Of a stretch of 64,000 nt of DNA, positions 18,667 to 27,650 are shown one piece after another. The stretch comes from an uncultured Bacteroidales bacterium (GTDB lineage Bacteria; Bacteroidota; Bacteroidia; Bacteroidales; Paludibacteraceae). Each line of letters opens with the position of its first letter. Positions within the stretch are counted from its first letter, which is position 1. The notes below the pieces were generated by a model. The model did not search any database. It saw only the letters and a program-made list of their open reading frames with translations, and had not been told where the DNA came from. A program made the position numbers and the translations under genes. Location: the NCBI GenBank assembly GCA_934728255.1, contig CAKVEC010000002.1, positions 124,001-188,000 of the forward strand. Direction: 5' to 3'.

Positions 18667-19962
18667 TTATTTCGCCACTACCATATAGTAGTTCTTTTTC
18701 CCCTTTTGGAATACGATATACTTGTCGTTGAGCAATGCCGCAGTGGTGATGGGCGTTTGCGGGTCGGTCAGTTTCTCTTTGTTCATTGAGAAACCGTTTG
18801 CCTGTATCATCTTGCGTGCCTCACCCTTGCTGGGGAATATAGCGGTTTTCTCTGCCAACAGATCCAGCGGAGCAATACCCGCAGCCAGTTCGTCGCGGCT
18901 CACCTCAAACTGCGTTACACCGTCAAACACCTGCAGGAAAGTCTCTTCGTCCAACTTGTGCAGAGCCTCTGCCGTGGCGTTGCCAAAGAGGATATTGCTT
19001 GCCTCTACGGCGGCATTATAGTCCTCCTCGCTGTGCACCATTATCGTAACCTCCTTCGCCAGACGTTTCTGCAACGTGCGCAGGTGCGGAGCCTGATCGT
19101 GCTCGGCAATAAGGGCGTCAATCTCTTCTTTTTCGAGCGAAGTAAAGATTTTGATATAGCGTTTCGCATCTTCGTCGCCTACGTTCAGCCAGAACTGATA
19201 GAACTTGTATGGCGAAGTGTAGCGGCGGTCAAGCCAGATATTGCCGCTCTCGGTCTTGCCGAACTTGCCACCGTCGGCTTTGGTTATCAGCGGGCAAGTG
19301 AGGGCGTATGCCTCGCCGCCACCCATCTTCTTGATGAGTTCGGTACCGGTGGTGATGTTGCCCCATTGGTCGCTTCCGCCCATCTGCAGTTTGCAGCCTT
19401 TGTGCTTGTTGAGATATACGTAGTCGTAGCCCTGCAACAATTGGTAGGTAAACTCTGTAAACGACATACCCTGAGAGAACTCGCCGTTGAAGCGTTTCTT
19501 CACCGAGTCTTTCGCCATCATATAGTTCACCGTAATCAGTTTGCCCACGTTGCGTGCAAAATCGAGGAACGTGTAGTCCTTCATCCAGTCGTAGTTGTTC
19601 ACCAGTTCTGCCGCATTGGGTGCCGTAGAATGGAAATCAAGGAATTTCTCCAACTGGCGTTGGATGCATTCTTGGTTGTGGCGCAGGGTCGGTTCATCGA
19701 GCAGGTTGCGCTCTGCCGATTTGCCGCTCGGGTCGCCGATCATACCCGTCGCACCGCCGATAAGGGCGATCGGTTTGTGTCCGCAGCGTTGCAAGTGGCG
19801 CAGCATCATAATACCGCACAGGTGCCCGATGTGCAGGCTGTCCGCCGTCGGGTCAATCCCCACATAAGCCGCAGTAACCTCTTTATTGAGTTGTTCCTCT
19901 GTCCCGGGCATGATGTCCTGAAGCATGCCCCTCCATCGTAGTTCTTCTACAAAATTCTTCAT
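18667..19962 (-). CDS. tyrS: tyrosyl-tRNA synthetase
   Basis: A 431-residue class I synthetase that charges tRNA-Tyr. The HIGH-equivalent is DSLHIGHLCG, followed by GGATGMIGDPSGKSAERN; the KMSKS-equivalent is KFGKTESGN; a C-terminal S4-like RNA-binding domain ends the protein (SKGEARKMIQANGFSMN onward). Length and architecture are standard. A terminator lies downstream. The C10 protease gene ends 24 bp upstream on the same strand. Confidence 0.97.
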   Translation of the reverse strand: MKNFVEELRWRGMLQDIMPGTEEQLNKEVTAAYVGIDPTADSLHIGHLCGIMMLRHLQRCGHKPIALIGGATGMIGDPSGKSAERNLLDEPTLRHNQECIQRQLEKFLDFHSTAPNAAELVNNYDWMKDYTFLDFARNVGKLITVNYMMAKDSVKKRFNGEFSQGMSFTEFTYQLLQGYDYVYLNKHKGCKLQMGGSDQWGNITTGTELIKKMGGGEAYALTCPLITKADGGKFGKTESGNIWLDRRYTSPYKFYQFWLNVGDEDAKRYIKIFTSLEKEEIDALIAEHDQAPHLRTLQKRLAKEVTIMVHSEEDYNAAVEASNILFGNATAEALHKLDEETFLQVFDGVTQFEVSRDELAAGIAPLDLLAEKTAIFPSKGEARKMIQANGFSMNKEKLTDPQTPITTAALLNDKYIVFQKGKKNYYMVVAK

Positions 19963-19986
19963 CGATTCATATTATATATGTACTTG

Positions 19987-21063
19987 TTACAATTCTGCGC
20001 CAAGAATATTATACTTTTTTTGTCCTTTTATAATCAAGATTTGTCCTTCCTTGAAAACCTTATGCATACCCATATTCTCTGCATTGTCCGTTACATCATC
20101 AATATCCGTCCAATTAGGCGGGAATATGTTATACACCATCGTACATCCATAACCGGAATAAGACTCGTCCGACGGTTTTAGGTTATGAATTAGGTAATAC
20201 CCGTTCATTGAACCATCCCAACCCCAATTAACATGATAATAATACACACCATCTATTGTCTTATATCCGTCAATTACAAAGCAGTGCCCAGATTTTCCGG
20301 AAGATGGAAAGCCCGCAAAAATAACTGGATGTCCTTTTTGACATTCTTCACGAATAACATACACGCCGTCGTAATCAAGATAGTCAGGATTTTGTGTATA
20401 ATCCAGGAAACCTACACTTGAATCAAAAGCGAAGTTCTTTCTCAACACTTCGGGAACAAACTTTGTGTTGATACCACTTCCATCTGCACTATATTGCATA
20501 TTTAGAGCCGCGCCACAAGCCAACATTAGAGATGCCACCGCATCCCCCTGAACGTTGGTATATGATTGTTGACTATAATCATTTAGAATATTTTCCCAAT
20601 CAAACGGATAATCTGCCAGATTGATTGTTTTGGCCCCACTATCTCCCCCTGTATAAGTAACATTGCCGGTACCAACTTTCGGATACGAATAGTATCGCAT
20701 AATCTGCGCCATAGCCGTTGCCACACAACCTGTTACTGCACGAGCGTTATTGATAATTGGACATTTATTATTATAAGGGCTATTCTGTCCATAATTAATA
20801 TCCTTGAGCAATGGTGATACGGCATCATCTGCTGTTTCAGATTCTATAACAAAGAAATCGGCAACATCCTGTCCTGCAGCAATCTGTTTCTCTACCATAT
20901 CATAATACTCAAACAAATCCCTTTGTTCTGCAGTCATCTCTGAACGTGAACGATAAGCATCTGTTGGATTGTCAAAATACACAGTCTTGATCTGTGCATT
21001 AATGTTATTTGGTATTGCCAACAAAAATGGCAATGCCAGCATACATCTCAGAAACGTTTTCAT
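19987..21063 (-). CDS. secreted C10 (streptopain-like) cysteine protease
   Basis: A 358-residue exported protease. It has a signal peptide (MKTFLRCMLALPFLLAIPNN, cleaved near INAQ) and a propeptide, then the C10 catalytic elements: Cys in VTGCVATAMAQI, His in GKSGHCFVIDGY, and the Trp-rich HVNWGWDGSMNGYY. The C-terminus ends in GQILIIKGQKKYNILGAEL, a short tail also seen in the secreted protein at 36756. I infer it is a reduced T9SS-type sorting tail. It lies next to an M6 metalloprotease and a SusCD operon, so a role in degrading host or dietary protein is plausible. The region is AT-richer than the flanks. Confidence 0.88.
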   Translation of the reverse strand: MKTFLRCMLALPFLLAIPNNINAQIKTVYFDNPTDAYRSRSEMTAEQRDLFEYYDMVEKQIAAGQDVADFFVIESETADDAVSPLLKDINYGQNSPYNNKCPIINNARAVTGCVATAMAQIMRYYSYPKVGTGNVTYTGGDSGAKTINLADYPFDWENILNDYSQQSYTNVQGDAVASLMLACGAALNMQYSADGSGINTKFVPEVLRKNFAFDSSVGFLDYTQNPDYLDYDGVYVIREECQKGHPVIFAGFPSSGKSGHCFVIDGYKTIDGVYYYHVNWGWDGSMNGYYLIHNLKPSDESYSGYGCTMVYNIFPPNWTDIDDVTDNAENMGMHKVFKEGQILIIKGQKKYNILGAEL

Positions 21064-21085
21064 AGATTAATAAATATTTTTCAAA

Positions 21086-23908
21086 TTAATAATATATCAT
21101 TTTTCCTTTTGCAGCCTTCCGAGTCATCCTATCCTTGAATAGTTTTAGCAAATACAAATTTGATGCTGTCATATTTTCTGTAGGAATAATGAATTGTATT
21201 GTTCCATAAGGAATAGATTGTACATCTACCAATTGCCCCATAGCATTGTATATATATATATATGAAGTGCCATCTGCAGGCTCAGGTAGTATTGCCATAT
21301 ACACACCATCAGCATCACGCTGAATGTTCAATACCAAATCTCCGGTAAGAGCAGGTGAGGTCGTTACCTTATATGGCTTGGACAAATATGAAAAATGTTC
21401 TTCGCATCCCTTATCCTCATAGGATTGTACTTGACAATAATATATTGTATTCGCAACAAGACCGGAAAATATAACCCGATCTGCTGGAGCATATAATTCA
21501 TAATCTGTACCTTGATATATGTAATTGACCGTTTGACGAAGATCTGCCGTAAAATTATCCAATGCCACCCCCCCATCTCCTGCAATATGATTATATGTCA
21601 GCCTGAACTGGACATAATTACTATCGGCAGGTAATTCATACTCTTTCTCTAAATTCTTAGTAGTACGCAATATATGTACTACGGCTATTGTATCCCACTC
21701 TCCCCCATACGCTGTTGCTTCTACTGTTAACACTCCCCCTGCCTTTTCCGACTCTACAGACACGTACTGATTAGACAACCAGAAATGTATTTTATCAGGC
21801 GATACCGCATACTCTTTGCTGACGATTTGTTGTCCGCTCTTAGTAAAATAAAGCGCACGCCCACTTTGGGAAACTAACGTAGTTGTTTCTGCAAAATTAG
21901 CCGTCCAATTCTCTTGTTCTATTTTCTCTATAGATGTAAAATTCTCAAAACTCTGTGTATCAACCGAGGGAGTAGGAGATACAGAATACAACGTTACATA
22001 ATAGAATTCTGCATCATCCTGTTCTTCCCATAGGATAGTAAATGAGGAAGACGACACATCCTCCACTTCAGTAATAATAGGTGTAGTAATGTAAGTAGGA
22101 CGTGGAGCATTCCCTTGTAATTGAATCTGATTGACAAATTGTTGATCATTACTTTCTACAAACAGATAAGCCGTCTGCACTGCACAATTCTGCCGTCGTG
22201 GCATATAACATACCAACACCTCTATATCATAAACGCTATCTTGTACAACTTTTACTACATCAGGCGTAGTCCCTGAACTCCATGTGCGTCCTCCATCTAT
22301 ACTAAAAGAAAAATTGCCATTTGAAACATAGAGAGCAATACTATCAGTCGTCACATTTTTCACACTCAACATAATATGTGCCGTATCATACCGTACCGGT
22401 TGATTATCAAATGTTGTCTCCAAAACATCTATAGTTTGCGGCTCAAAAAATAATCCTTTATCGGTTTGCATTCCATACCGAAAGGAAATGGTGCCATCTG
22501 CTAACTGAATGATATTGCTAATTGTCTGCTCTACTAATTGCGTACCATTGTTCAGCATCGGTTTCCACATACGAACATTACCGGTTCCGGGAAAAACATC
22601 TGCTGGCGAACTATAAGTTTGCGAAGAAAACATTGCACTTTCTATAGCATAGCCTAATATGGAACTATTATTGAATGTATTAAAATTCCACGCACTATTG
22701 GAGAATGTGATATGTGATACTAATAACCCTGTTCCCACCAATGCATCTTTGTTTGCATCCCAACCATCACGTTGGCGATTTTCAACCAAAAAATACTCTA
22801 TTGGATCCGGAGACAACGGATCCATATTATGGATGGTATCTGCAACAAGATACGCCTTATTATACTGCTCCAAGGATGGCAATAAATAATTGTTGTTATT
22901 TTGTAATTGTTCGGGGGAAAGCCAGCCCATTGCAAAACGTTCAAACGCACTATACGTCGGAGGTGTAGAGCCATTATTATTATAACTACCGGATGCCATT
23001 ATATCCCACGTTCCAACAGTATAACGACTGCTATTCTGAGTATCATACAAATCTGGAAGCCCCAAAGCGTGTCCAAACTCATGGCAATATGTGCCTATTC
23101 CCGCTTGAACTTGCCCGCCGCTACTACGATATTCCGAAATCATCAGATACCCCTTGACTCTTTTCCCTGAGAAAGTAGTTGAAGAATACACCTCACTGTA
23201 ATGAGGCCAGATGGCATCTTCCGGACCACCTTCCGCTTCATTATACCCTGCTACCACTATGGAGAGATTATCTATATTACCATCTCTGTCATTATCATAC
23301 TTCGCAAAATCAATGCCATTCTGACTTGCCAAATTAGCAGCTTCTATAACCAATTTGTCGGCATTTTTCATACTTGAAGTGGAAGTATTGCCCCCATAGT
23401 ATGCCATCGCATTGCTAAGATCATACGGACCAAACACATCAAACACCAAATTTAATGCACTATCCGAAGATGCTACATAGTAATCACTTACAGAACCGGT
23501 GGCATTAGGATTGCTTCCACCAGTAGTATTAAAGAATTGATAGAACTGTTGTTGCGGGTCTGGCAGAGAGAACCGAACATCTGTAAAATTAACCAATACA
23601 ACAGGAATATGTATTGTTCCCATGGCAGGAACATATGCATTACGCATATAGCGTGCCGGAGCATTTTGCCCCAAATGCTCTTTCGCCATCAAAATACTGT
23701 CACCTACTATGGTATTGGCTATACGCCTACCAGACAAAGTGGTAAGATAGTGGAAATGCTCATCTCCATGCAAATAAACTTCCTGTTTACTACCATCCGG
23801 CAATGTACGCACGACAGGATACGGCGTTGCCGGTACTGCAAAGACAGATGACACTATGCTCATACATAGTGCAAACAAACAAAATACTTGGGGTTTAGTA
23901 GTCAGCAT
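21086..23908 (-). CDS. secreted M6-family metalloprotease with sorting tail
   Basis: A 940-residue exported protease of the immune inhibitor A (M6) type. The zinc site HEFGHALGLPDLYD lies near residues 275-285, and GTWDIMASGSYN follows as expected. After the catalytic domain come beta-sandwich segments (Fn3-like SFTILWEEQDDAEFYYVTL, jelly-roll stretch to LDNFTADL) and a C-terminal region (YIYNAMGQLVD to RKAAKGKMIYY) of T9SS sorting-domain type. The start MLTTKPQVFCLF is preferred because it opens the signal peptide; 17 in-frame codons upstream overlap the promoter. It sits between the C10 protease and the SusCD operon. Confidence 0.9.
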   Translation of the reverse strand: MLTTKPQVFCLFALCMSIVSSVFAVPATPYPVVRTLPDGSKQEVYLHGDEHFHYLTTLSGRRIANTIVGDSILMAKEHLGQNAPARYMRNAYVPAMGTIHIPVVLVNFTDVRFSLPDPQQQFYQFFNTTGGSNPNATGSVSDYYVASSDSALNLVFDVFGPYDLSNAMAYYGGNTSTSSMKNADKLVIEAANLASQNGIDFAKYDNDRDGNIDNLSIVVAGYNEAEGGPEDAIWPHYSEVYSSTTFSGKRVKGYLMISEYRSSGGQVQAGIGTYCHEFGHALGLPDLYDTQNSSRYTVGTWDIMASGSYNNNGSTPPTYSAFERFAMGWLSPEQLQNNNNYLLPSLEQYNKAYLVADTIHNMDPLSPDPIEYFLVENRQRDGWDANKDALVGTGLLVSHITFSNSAWNFNTFNNSSILGYAIESAMFSSQTYSSPADVFPGTGNVRMWKPMLNNGTQLVEQTISNIIQLADGTISFRYGMQTDKGLFFEPQTIDVLETTFDNQPVRYDTAHIMLSVKNVTTDSIALYVSNGNFSFSIDGGRTWSSGTTPDVVKVVQDSVYDIEVLVCYMPRRQNCAVQTAYLFVESNDQQFVNQIQLQGNAPRPTYITTPIITEVEDVSSSSFTILWEEQDDAEFYYVTLYSVSPTPSVDTQSFENFTSIEKIEQENWTANFAETTTLVSQSGRALYFTKSGQQIVSKEYAVSPDKIHFWLSNQYVSVESEKAGGVLTVEATAYGGEWDTIAVVHILRTTKNLEKEYELPADSNYVQFRLTYNHIAGDGGVALDNFTADLRQTVNYIYQGTDYELYAPADRVIFSGLVANTIYYCQVQSYEDKGCEEHFSYLSKPYKVTTSPALTGDLVLNIQRDADGVYMAILPEPADGTSYIYIYNAMGQLVDVQSIPYGTIQFIIPTENMTASNLYLLKLFKDRMTRKAAKGKMIYY

Positions 23909-23925
23909 ATCATATATTTTCGCTG

Positions 23926-23933
23926 CAAAGTTA
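23926..23933 (-). promoter_or_regulatory. promoter (-7 box) of the M6 protease
   Basis: Minus-strand TAACTTTG (plus strand CAAAGTTA), 18 bp before the start codon. The -33 position is only a partial match. Confidence 0.55.
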
Positions 23934-24560
23934 CAAAAAAAATAATATATGTACAACATTTAACACAATAATACAGCACAACCACATTAAATTTGAAAGA
24001 TTGTCTATGGAGGACTATACCGTATCGTCTCTATATACGATATCGTTCACTCTTTGCCAACCTATATTCTCTTACAATATAAATATACAGTTTATGCATT
24101 CTTGTACCTCCGTATACCAATTACGGAGAAAAGACGTAGAAAGGACGTAGAAAGAATTGGAGTATATGCGGTGTTTTTATACACTTTATACACTTTATAC
24201 ACTTTATATTTTGCATAAAGTGTATAGATATCTGGGCAACCGCATCAGAAGTTAGCATTTTTATTATTAGTATTTTAGTATTAAAAAACACATTGCAAAT
24301 AGCATCGCAGGGGGCGCGGACGCCTCGTCCGCGGGCAGTTTGGTACAAACTGAACAGATTTACGATGTTTGTAGGGAGTGGTGCATCTTATATCGTTAAA
24401 TAGCAATATCATTTGTCTGTGAAAAAGTACAATATTGCACTTTTCATTCTAAACAACACTAATTATGCTATTATTTTGATGCGGTTGTCCTGTATAGATA
24501 TTGCTTTGATATGATTGTCTGAGAATAATCAAACAGACACACCGTCATTATCACGGAAAA
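23934..24560. other. AT-rich intergenic region with repeats and a palindrome
   Basis: About 630 bp between the M6 gene and the lipoprotein terminator contains no convincing gene. It holds four 9-bp units TTTATACAC (about 24175-24210), a short direct repeat GACGTAGAAAG (24131-24151), and a GC-rich palindrome GCGGACGCCTCGTCCGC near 24316-24332 inside otherwise AT-rich DNA. The few short open frames have no recognisable protein features. Confidence 0.7.
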
Positions 24561-24564
24561 GCAA

Positions 24565-24598
24565 AGGCGTTGCTGCCAATAATCGTGCAACAACGCCT
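24565..24598 (-). terminator. terminator after the Big_2 lipoprotein gene
   Basis: Stem AGGCGTTG / CAACGCCT with a short loop, 24 bp past the stop codon in the minus-strand direction, followed by a TTTGCTTTT tract. Confidence 0.6.
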
Positions 24599-24621
24599 CC
24601 GCTAAAGATAGAGCCTACATT

Positions 24622-25842
24622 TTATTTCTTCTGCAACATCGTATTGCTATGATGTAATTGTTTCTGAATGTTCTGATATACCTTAGGATAATCAATAGAT
24701 AAGACAGGAGCATTTATTTGAACCAAACCGGCTGCCTTCTCGGTAGGAATTTCACCTGTTTGATAAGTAATCTCGTCTCCATAGTGTACAGTTTTATCAA
24801 CCCAGACAAACTGATTGTCCTCTATATTCAAACGACAACCCCAATAATAATTAACAAAGTCGTTCAAGATAGGTTTAACTTTAATCACAGAATAATCCAA
24901 TCCCATCATATACTTAGACGCAGAATAATTATTGTTAGCAGAAAATAATGCTTCAGTAGCGATAGCATCACTCACATATTGCGAATAATAACCACCTTGT
25001 CCCGATTCATCGGTATCATAAGTATAAACCGTCAGTGTGGCACCTGATACAGCCGTTCCCGCTGCCTGCAAATAAGTAGGATAGGAATTGTCATTATCGT
25101 TGATAGCATTAACGGCTTTCTCAACATTGCTAATAAGAACATTTTCGTCAACGCTGCCAGGTGTACCTACGTGAGGTGTGTTTGCTTCATACCCGGAAAG
25201 GATACCCCATTCTCCTAACGAGAATACAATACCACCATTTCCTCCATTATTATAACTCGAAACATAGTACATCGGAGCCGCAAATTCAACTATAGCACCT
25301 TTGGTCTCTCCGTCCAAATAACCGGAGTTATTAACATAGAAACCTTCTGAGAATACACCTACATTCACTTCTGCTAAATAGGCCTTGTAGGTGGTTCCGT
25401 CACTTGCCTGTATCTCATGGATCTGAGCACCATCGATCTTCAGTGTATCCAACGACATATACGTAAATCCATTGAAACTTAATGTCTCAAGATAAGATTT
25501 TACAGTAACAACACAGGTATCACTGTATTTTCCGCAAGTAGCACTCACAAAAGCAGTACCAACAGCACCCGAAGGAGTAACATACCCCTTATTGTTTACA
25601 GTAACGATCGTCGTGTCCGAAGATGCCCAAATAACATCTGCCTTCACTCCACTTGGAGCAAGATTCACTGTCAGACGAGTACCCTCATCATCAACAGAGA
25701 ACGTCAATTCTTTTGGACTTACCGTAACTCCGGTAACAGCACCATCTCCTTCACCACCGCCTTTGTTGGGATCTTCACAACCGGGTAGGGTGATTAATAA
25801 GCCAAACAGCAAAATTGCTGTACCAAATAGATTCTTTTTCAT
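24622..25842 (-). CDS. lipoprotein with Big_2 domain in SusCD operon
   Basis: A 406-residue lipoprotein (lipobox ITLPGC after MKKNLFGTAILLFGLL). An Ig-like Big_2 domain at about residues 35-115 (VTGVTVSPKELTFSV to SATCGKYSDTCVVTV) is followed by an unrecognised region rich in Tyr, Asn and Gly. As the third gene after SusC and SusD it occupies the place of a SusE/F-like surface glycan- or peptide-binding lipoprotein. The actual ligand cannot be told from sequence. Start MKKNLF is preferred over MVMKK. A terminator follows. Confidence 0.8.
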   Translation of the reverse strand: MKKNLFGTAILLFGLLITLPGCEDPNKGGGEGDGAVTGVTVSPKELTFSVDDEGTRLTVNLAPSGVKADVIWASSDTTIVTVNNKGYVTPSGAVGTAFVSATCGKYSDTCVVTVKSYLETLSFNGFTYMSLDTLKIDGAQIHEIQASDGTTYKAYLAEVNVGVFSEGFYVNNSGYLDGETKGAIVEFAAPMYYVSSYNNGGNGGIVFSLGEWGILSGYEANTPHVGTPGSVDENVLISNVEKAVNAINDNDNSYPTYLQAAGTAVSGATLTVYTYDTDESGQGGYYSQYVSDAIATEALFSANNNYSASKYMMGLDYSVIKVKPILNDFVNYYWGCRLNIEDNQFVWVDKTVHYGDEITYQTGEIPTEKAAGLVQINAPVLSIDYPKVYQNIQKQLHHSNTMLQKK

Positions 25843-25926
25843 AACCATATAAATTTAGTTAGTGATTATTGTAAGTTTATTTTATCTGTTTATTGTTTTT
25901 TCTATAGAGCAGTTCTGACTTCCAAA

Positions 25927-27615
25927 TCATTCCAAAGGAGTAGTTTCTCCTTTCAAATTCGGATTATACGAAGTCTCACTACTCGGAATAGCAAATGTAA
26001 ATTTCGAAGCAGTAGCATCTATATCGGCCCCCGCCTCAGCCGCATGATTGGAACCACGACGCCGTTTGGTATCCCCGCTAGTCTCCGGACTTAAACGGCG
26101 GAATGTCTGCAAACCATATCCCTCGCCCCATAGTTCAACACGCCAGTTATACTCTATAGCCGCCAACAGGTTGCTACTATTCAATCCTGACATATACGCT
26201 GCATAGTCGGCAGCCGCAGTACTTGCCGTATCTACACGCTGATCCATTATGCCTTGCAAGTATATTTTGGCTTGGTCATACTCTCCCAAACGATATTCTG
26301 CCTCGGCTGCTATCAGATACATCGCCTCAACACGCATAAACACATTATCTGACAGCCACTCACGATCAATATCGTCTTGTTTGGTAGAGGTAGGACACTT
26401 TGCCGAGAAGAACTTCTTATCAGGGCAATACTTAAACTTTGCCAACGCCGTACCATCATTAAACCAACGTTTACGCGCATCAAAATCAGGAATTGTATTG
26501 TACAAATTCTCGTCAATGGCCTTGGTATCACCAGCCCATGCATACGAATAAGTATGAATATCTACCTGTCCGAAGAAAGATGCCAAACCGGTTGCGGTTT
26601 CTGTCGTTACATCCTGTCCCCAAATCCAGCAATTGCTATTCACATCATTAAATCCGTTTGTCCAAACCTCACGATTCGGAAGAACCGTGTACGAACCGGA
26701 CTCTATCACATCTTTAGCATATTTCAATGCGTTAGTATAGGCTGCACGATAAGCATCGCTCGAAGAAGAAGCGTTCGGATTGGCCTTATTGAGATAGGAA
26801 TAAGCCAGCAAACCACGCGCTACATCTATATTTACCTCCAACTTTGATGCACGGGTCAATGCCTCACCAAATGCATCAAAATAGTCAATTGCATTAGTAA
26901 GATCACTTTCCAATTGCGTATATACATCTGACAAGACGGAGTACCCCTGCGCATTATCCATATTGTTTTCGTTATAAATAGGGAATGCCATCGTATTTTT
27001 CAAGTCTCCATTGAGTTGGGAGGAAGTCAGGGTATACAACGGCACCAAACCGGTGAGAACATAGCCACGCATCGTTAATGCCTGTGCATAATATCCTGCC
27101 TCCAAAATCTCATTTTCCGTATAGGTATACAGCGTATCCTTCCCGTTCACTACTGACAACAAACCCGTCGAAGTATTATAGGTATTTGGCAAACCATACT
27201 CTGCCACCTTCTTTGTCACCTGGCTTTGATCTGCAATTACCTTGAGAACCATATTGGTATTATGGAGCATTTTGTAATAATACGACCATACCGTACCGGT
27301 ACGAGATGTGCTCGTCATACCACGCTCATCCGTATAAAACCAACCATAACTATAACTGGTAAGTGCCATATCACCCGACAGCAAATCGGTATAAAGGTCA
27401 ATAGCACGCTTTCCGAACTCATCATGATCTTCTGAAGTTTTGGTGTACATCAGCGCATAGATACCACGCAACGAACCGGCAAGCGTATTGTCCAATTGCT
27501 CATACTGTATCTGCGTGAGCGTGCTGCCATGAGGTTCTCTATCCAAGAAACTTCCGGCACAGGAACTCAGAGCCACAACTAAAACGAATGCGAATATCTT
27601 ATTAAAAGTTTTCAT
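25927..27615 (-). CDS. SusD/RagB-family outer-membrane lipoprotein
   Basis: A 562-residue lipoprotein (lipobox ALSSCAG, start MKTFNKIFAF). The helical TPR-like repeats and the C-terminal YNWRVELWGEGYGLQTFRRL element are diagnostic of the SusD/RagB family. These proteins sit on the cell surface as a lid over the SusC channel and bind the substrate. It lies 36 bp downstream of the susC-like gene and is surely cotranscribed. Neighbouring protease genes hint at a peptide rather than a glycan substrate, but this is inference. Confidence 0.92.
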   Translation of the reverse strand: MKTFNKIFAFVLVVALSSCAGSFLDREPHGSTLTQIQYEQLDNTLAGSLRGIYALMYTKTSEDHDEFGKRAIDLYTDLLSGDMALTSYSYGWFYTDERGMTSTSRTGTVWSYYYKMLHNTNMVLKVIADQSQVTKKVAEYGLPNTYNTSTGLLSVVNGKDTLYTYTENEILEAGYYAQALTMRGYVLTGLVPLYTLTSSQLNGDLKNTMAFPIYNENNMDNAQGYSVLSDVYTQLESDLTNAIDYFDAFGEALTRASKLEVNIDVARGLLAYSYLNKANPNASSSSDAYRAAYTNALKYAKDVIESGSYTVLPNREVWTNGFNDVNSNCWIWGQDVTTETATGLASFFGQVDIHTYSYAWAGDTKAIDENLYNTIPDFDARKRWFNDGTALAKFKYCPDKKFFSAKCPTSTKQDDIDREWLSDNVFMRVEAMYLIAAEAEYRLGEYDQAKIYLQGIMDQRVDTASTAAADYAAYMSGLNSSNLLAAIEYNWRVELWGEGYGLQTFRRLSPETSGDTKRRRGSNHAAEAGADIDATASKFTFAIPSSETSYNPNLKGETTPLE

Positions 27616-27650
27616 TGTCATTTCCTTTCTAATAATAGTGAAAAATGTGA

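Noticed and set aside
24121..24348. Small minus-strand open frame in the 23.9-24.6 kb gap
   Set aside because: It consists largely of repeat-derived residues (IKCIKCIKCIK) and has no start or family support.
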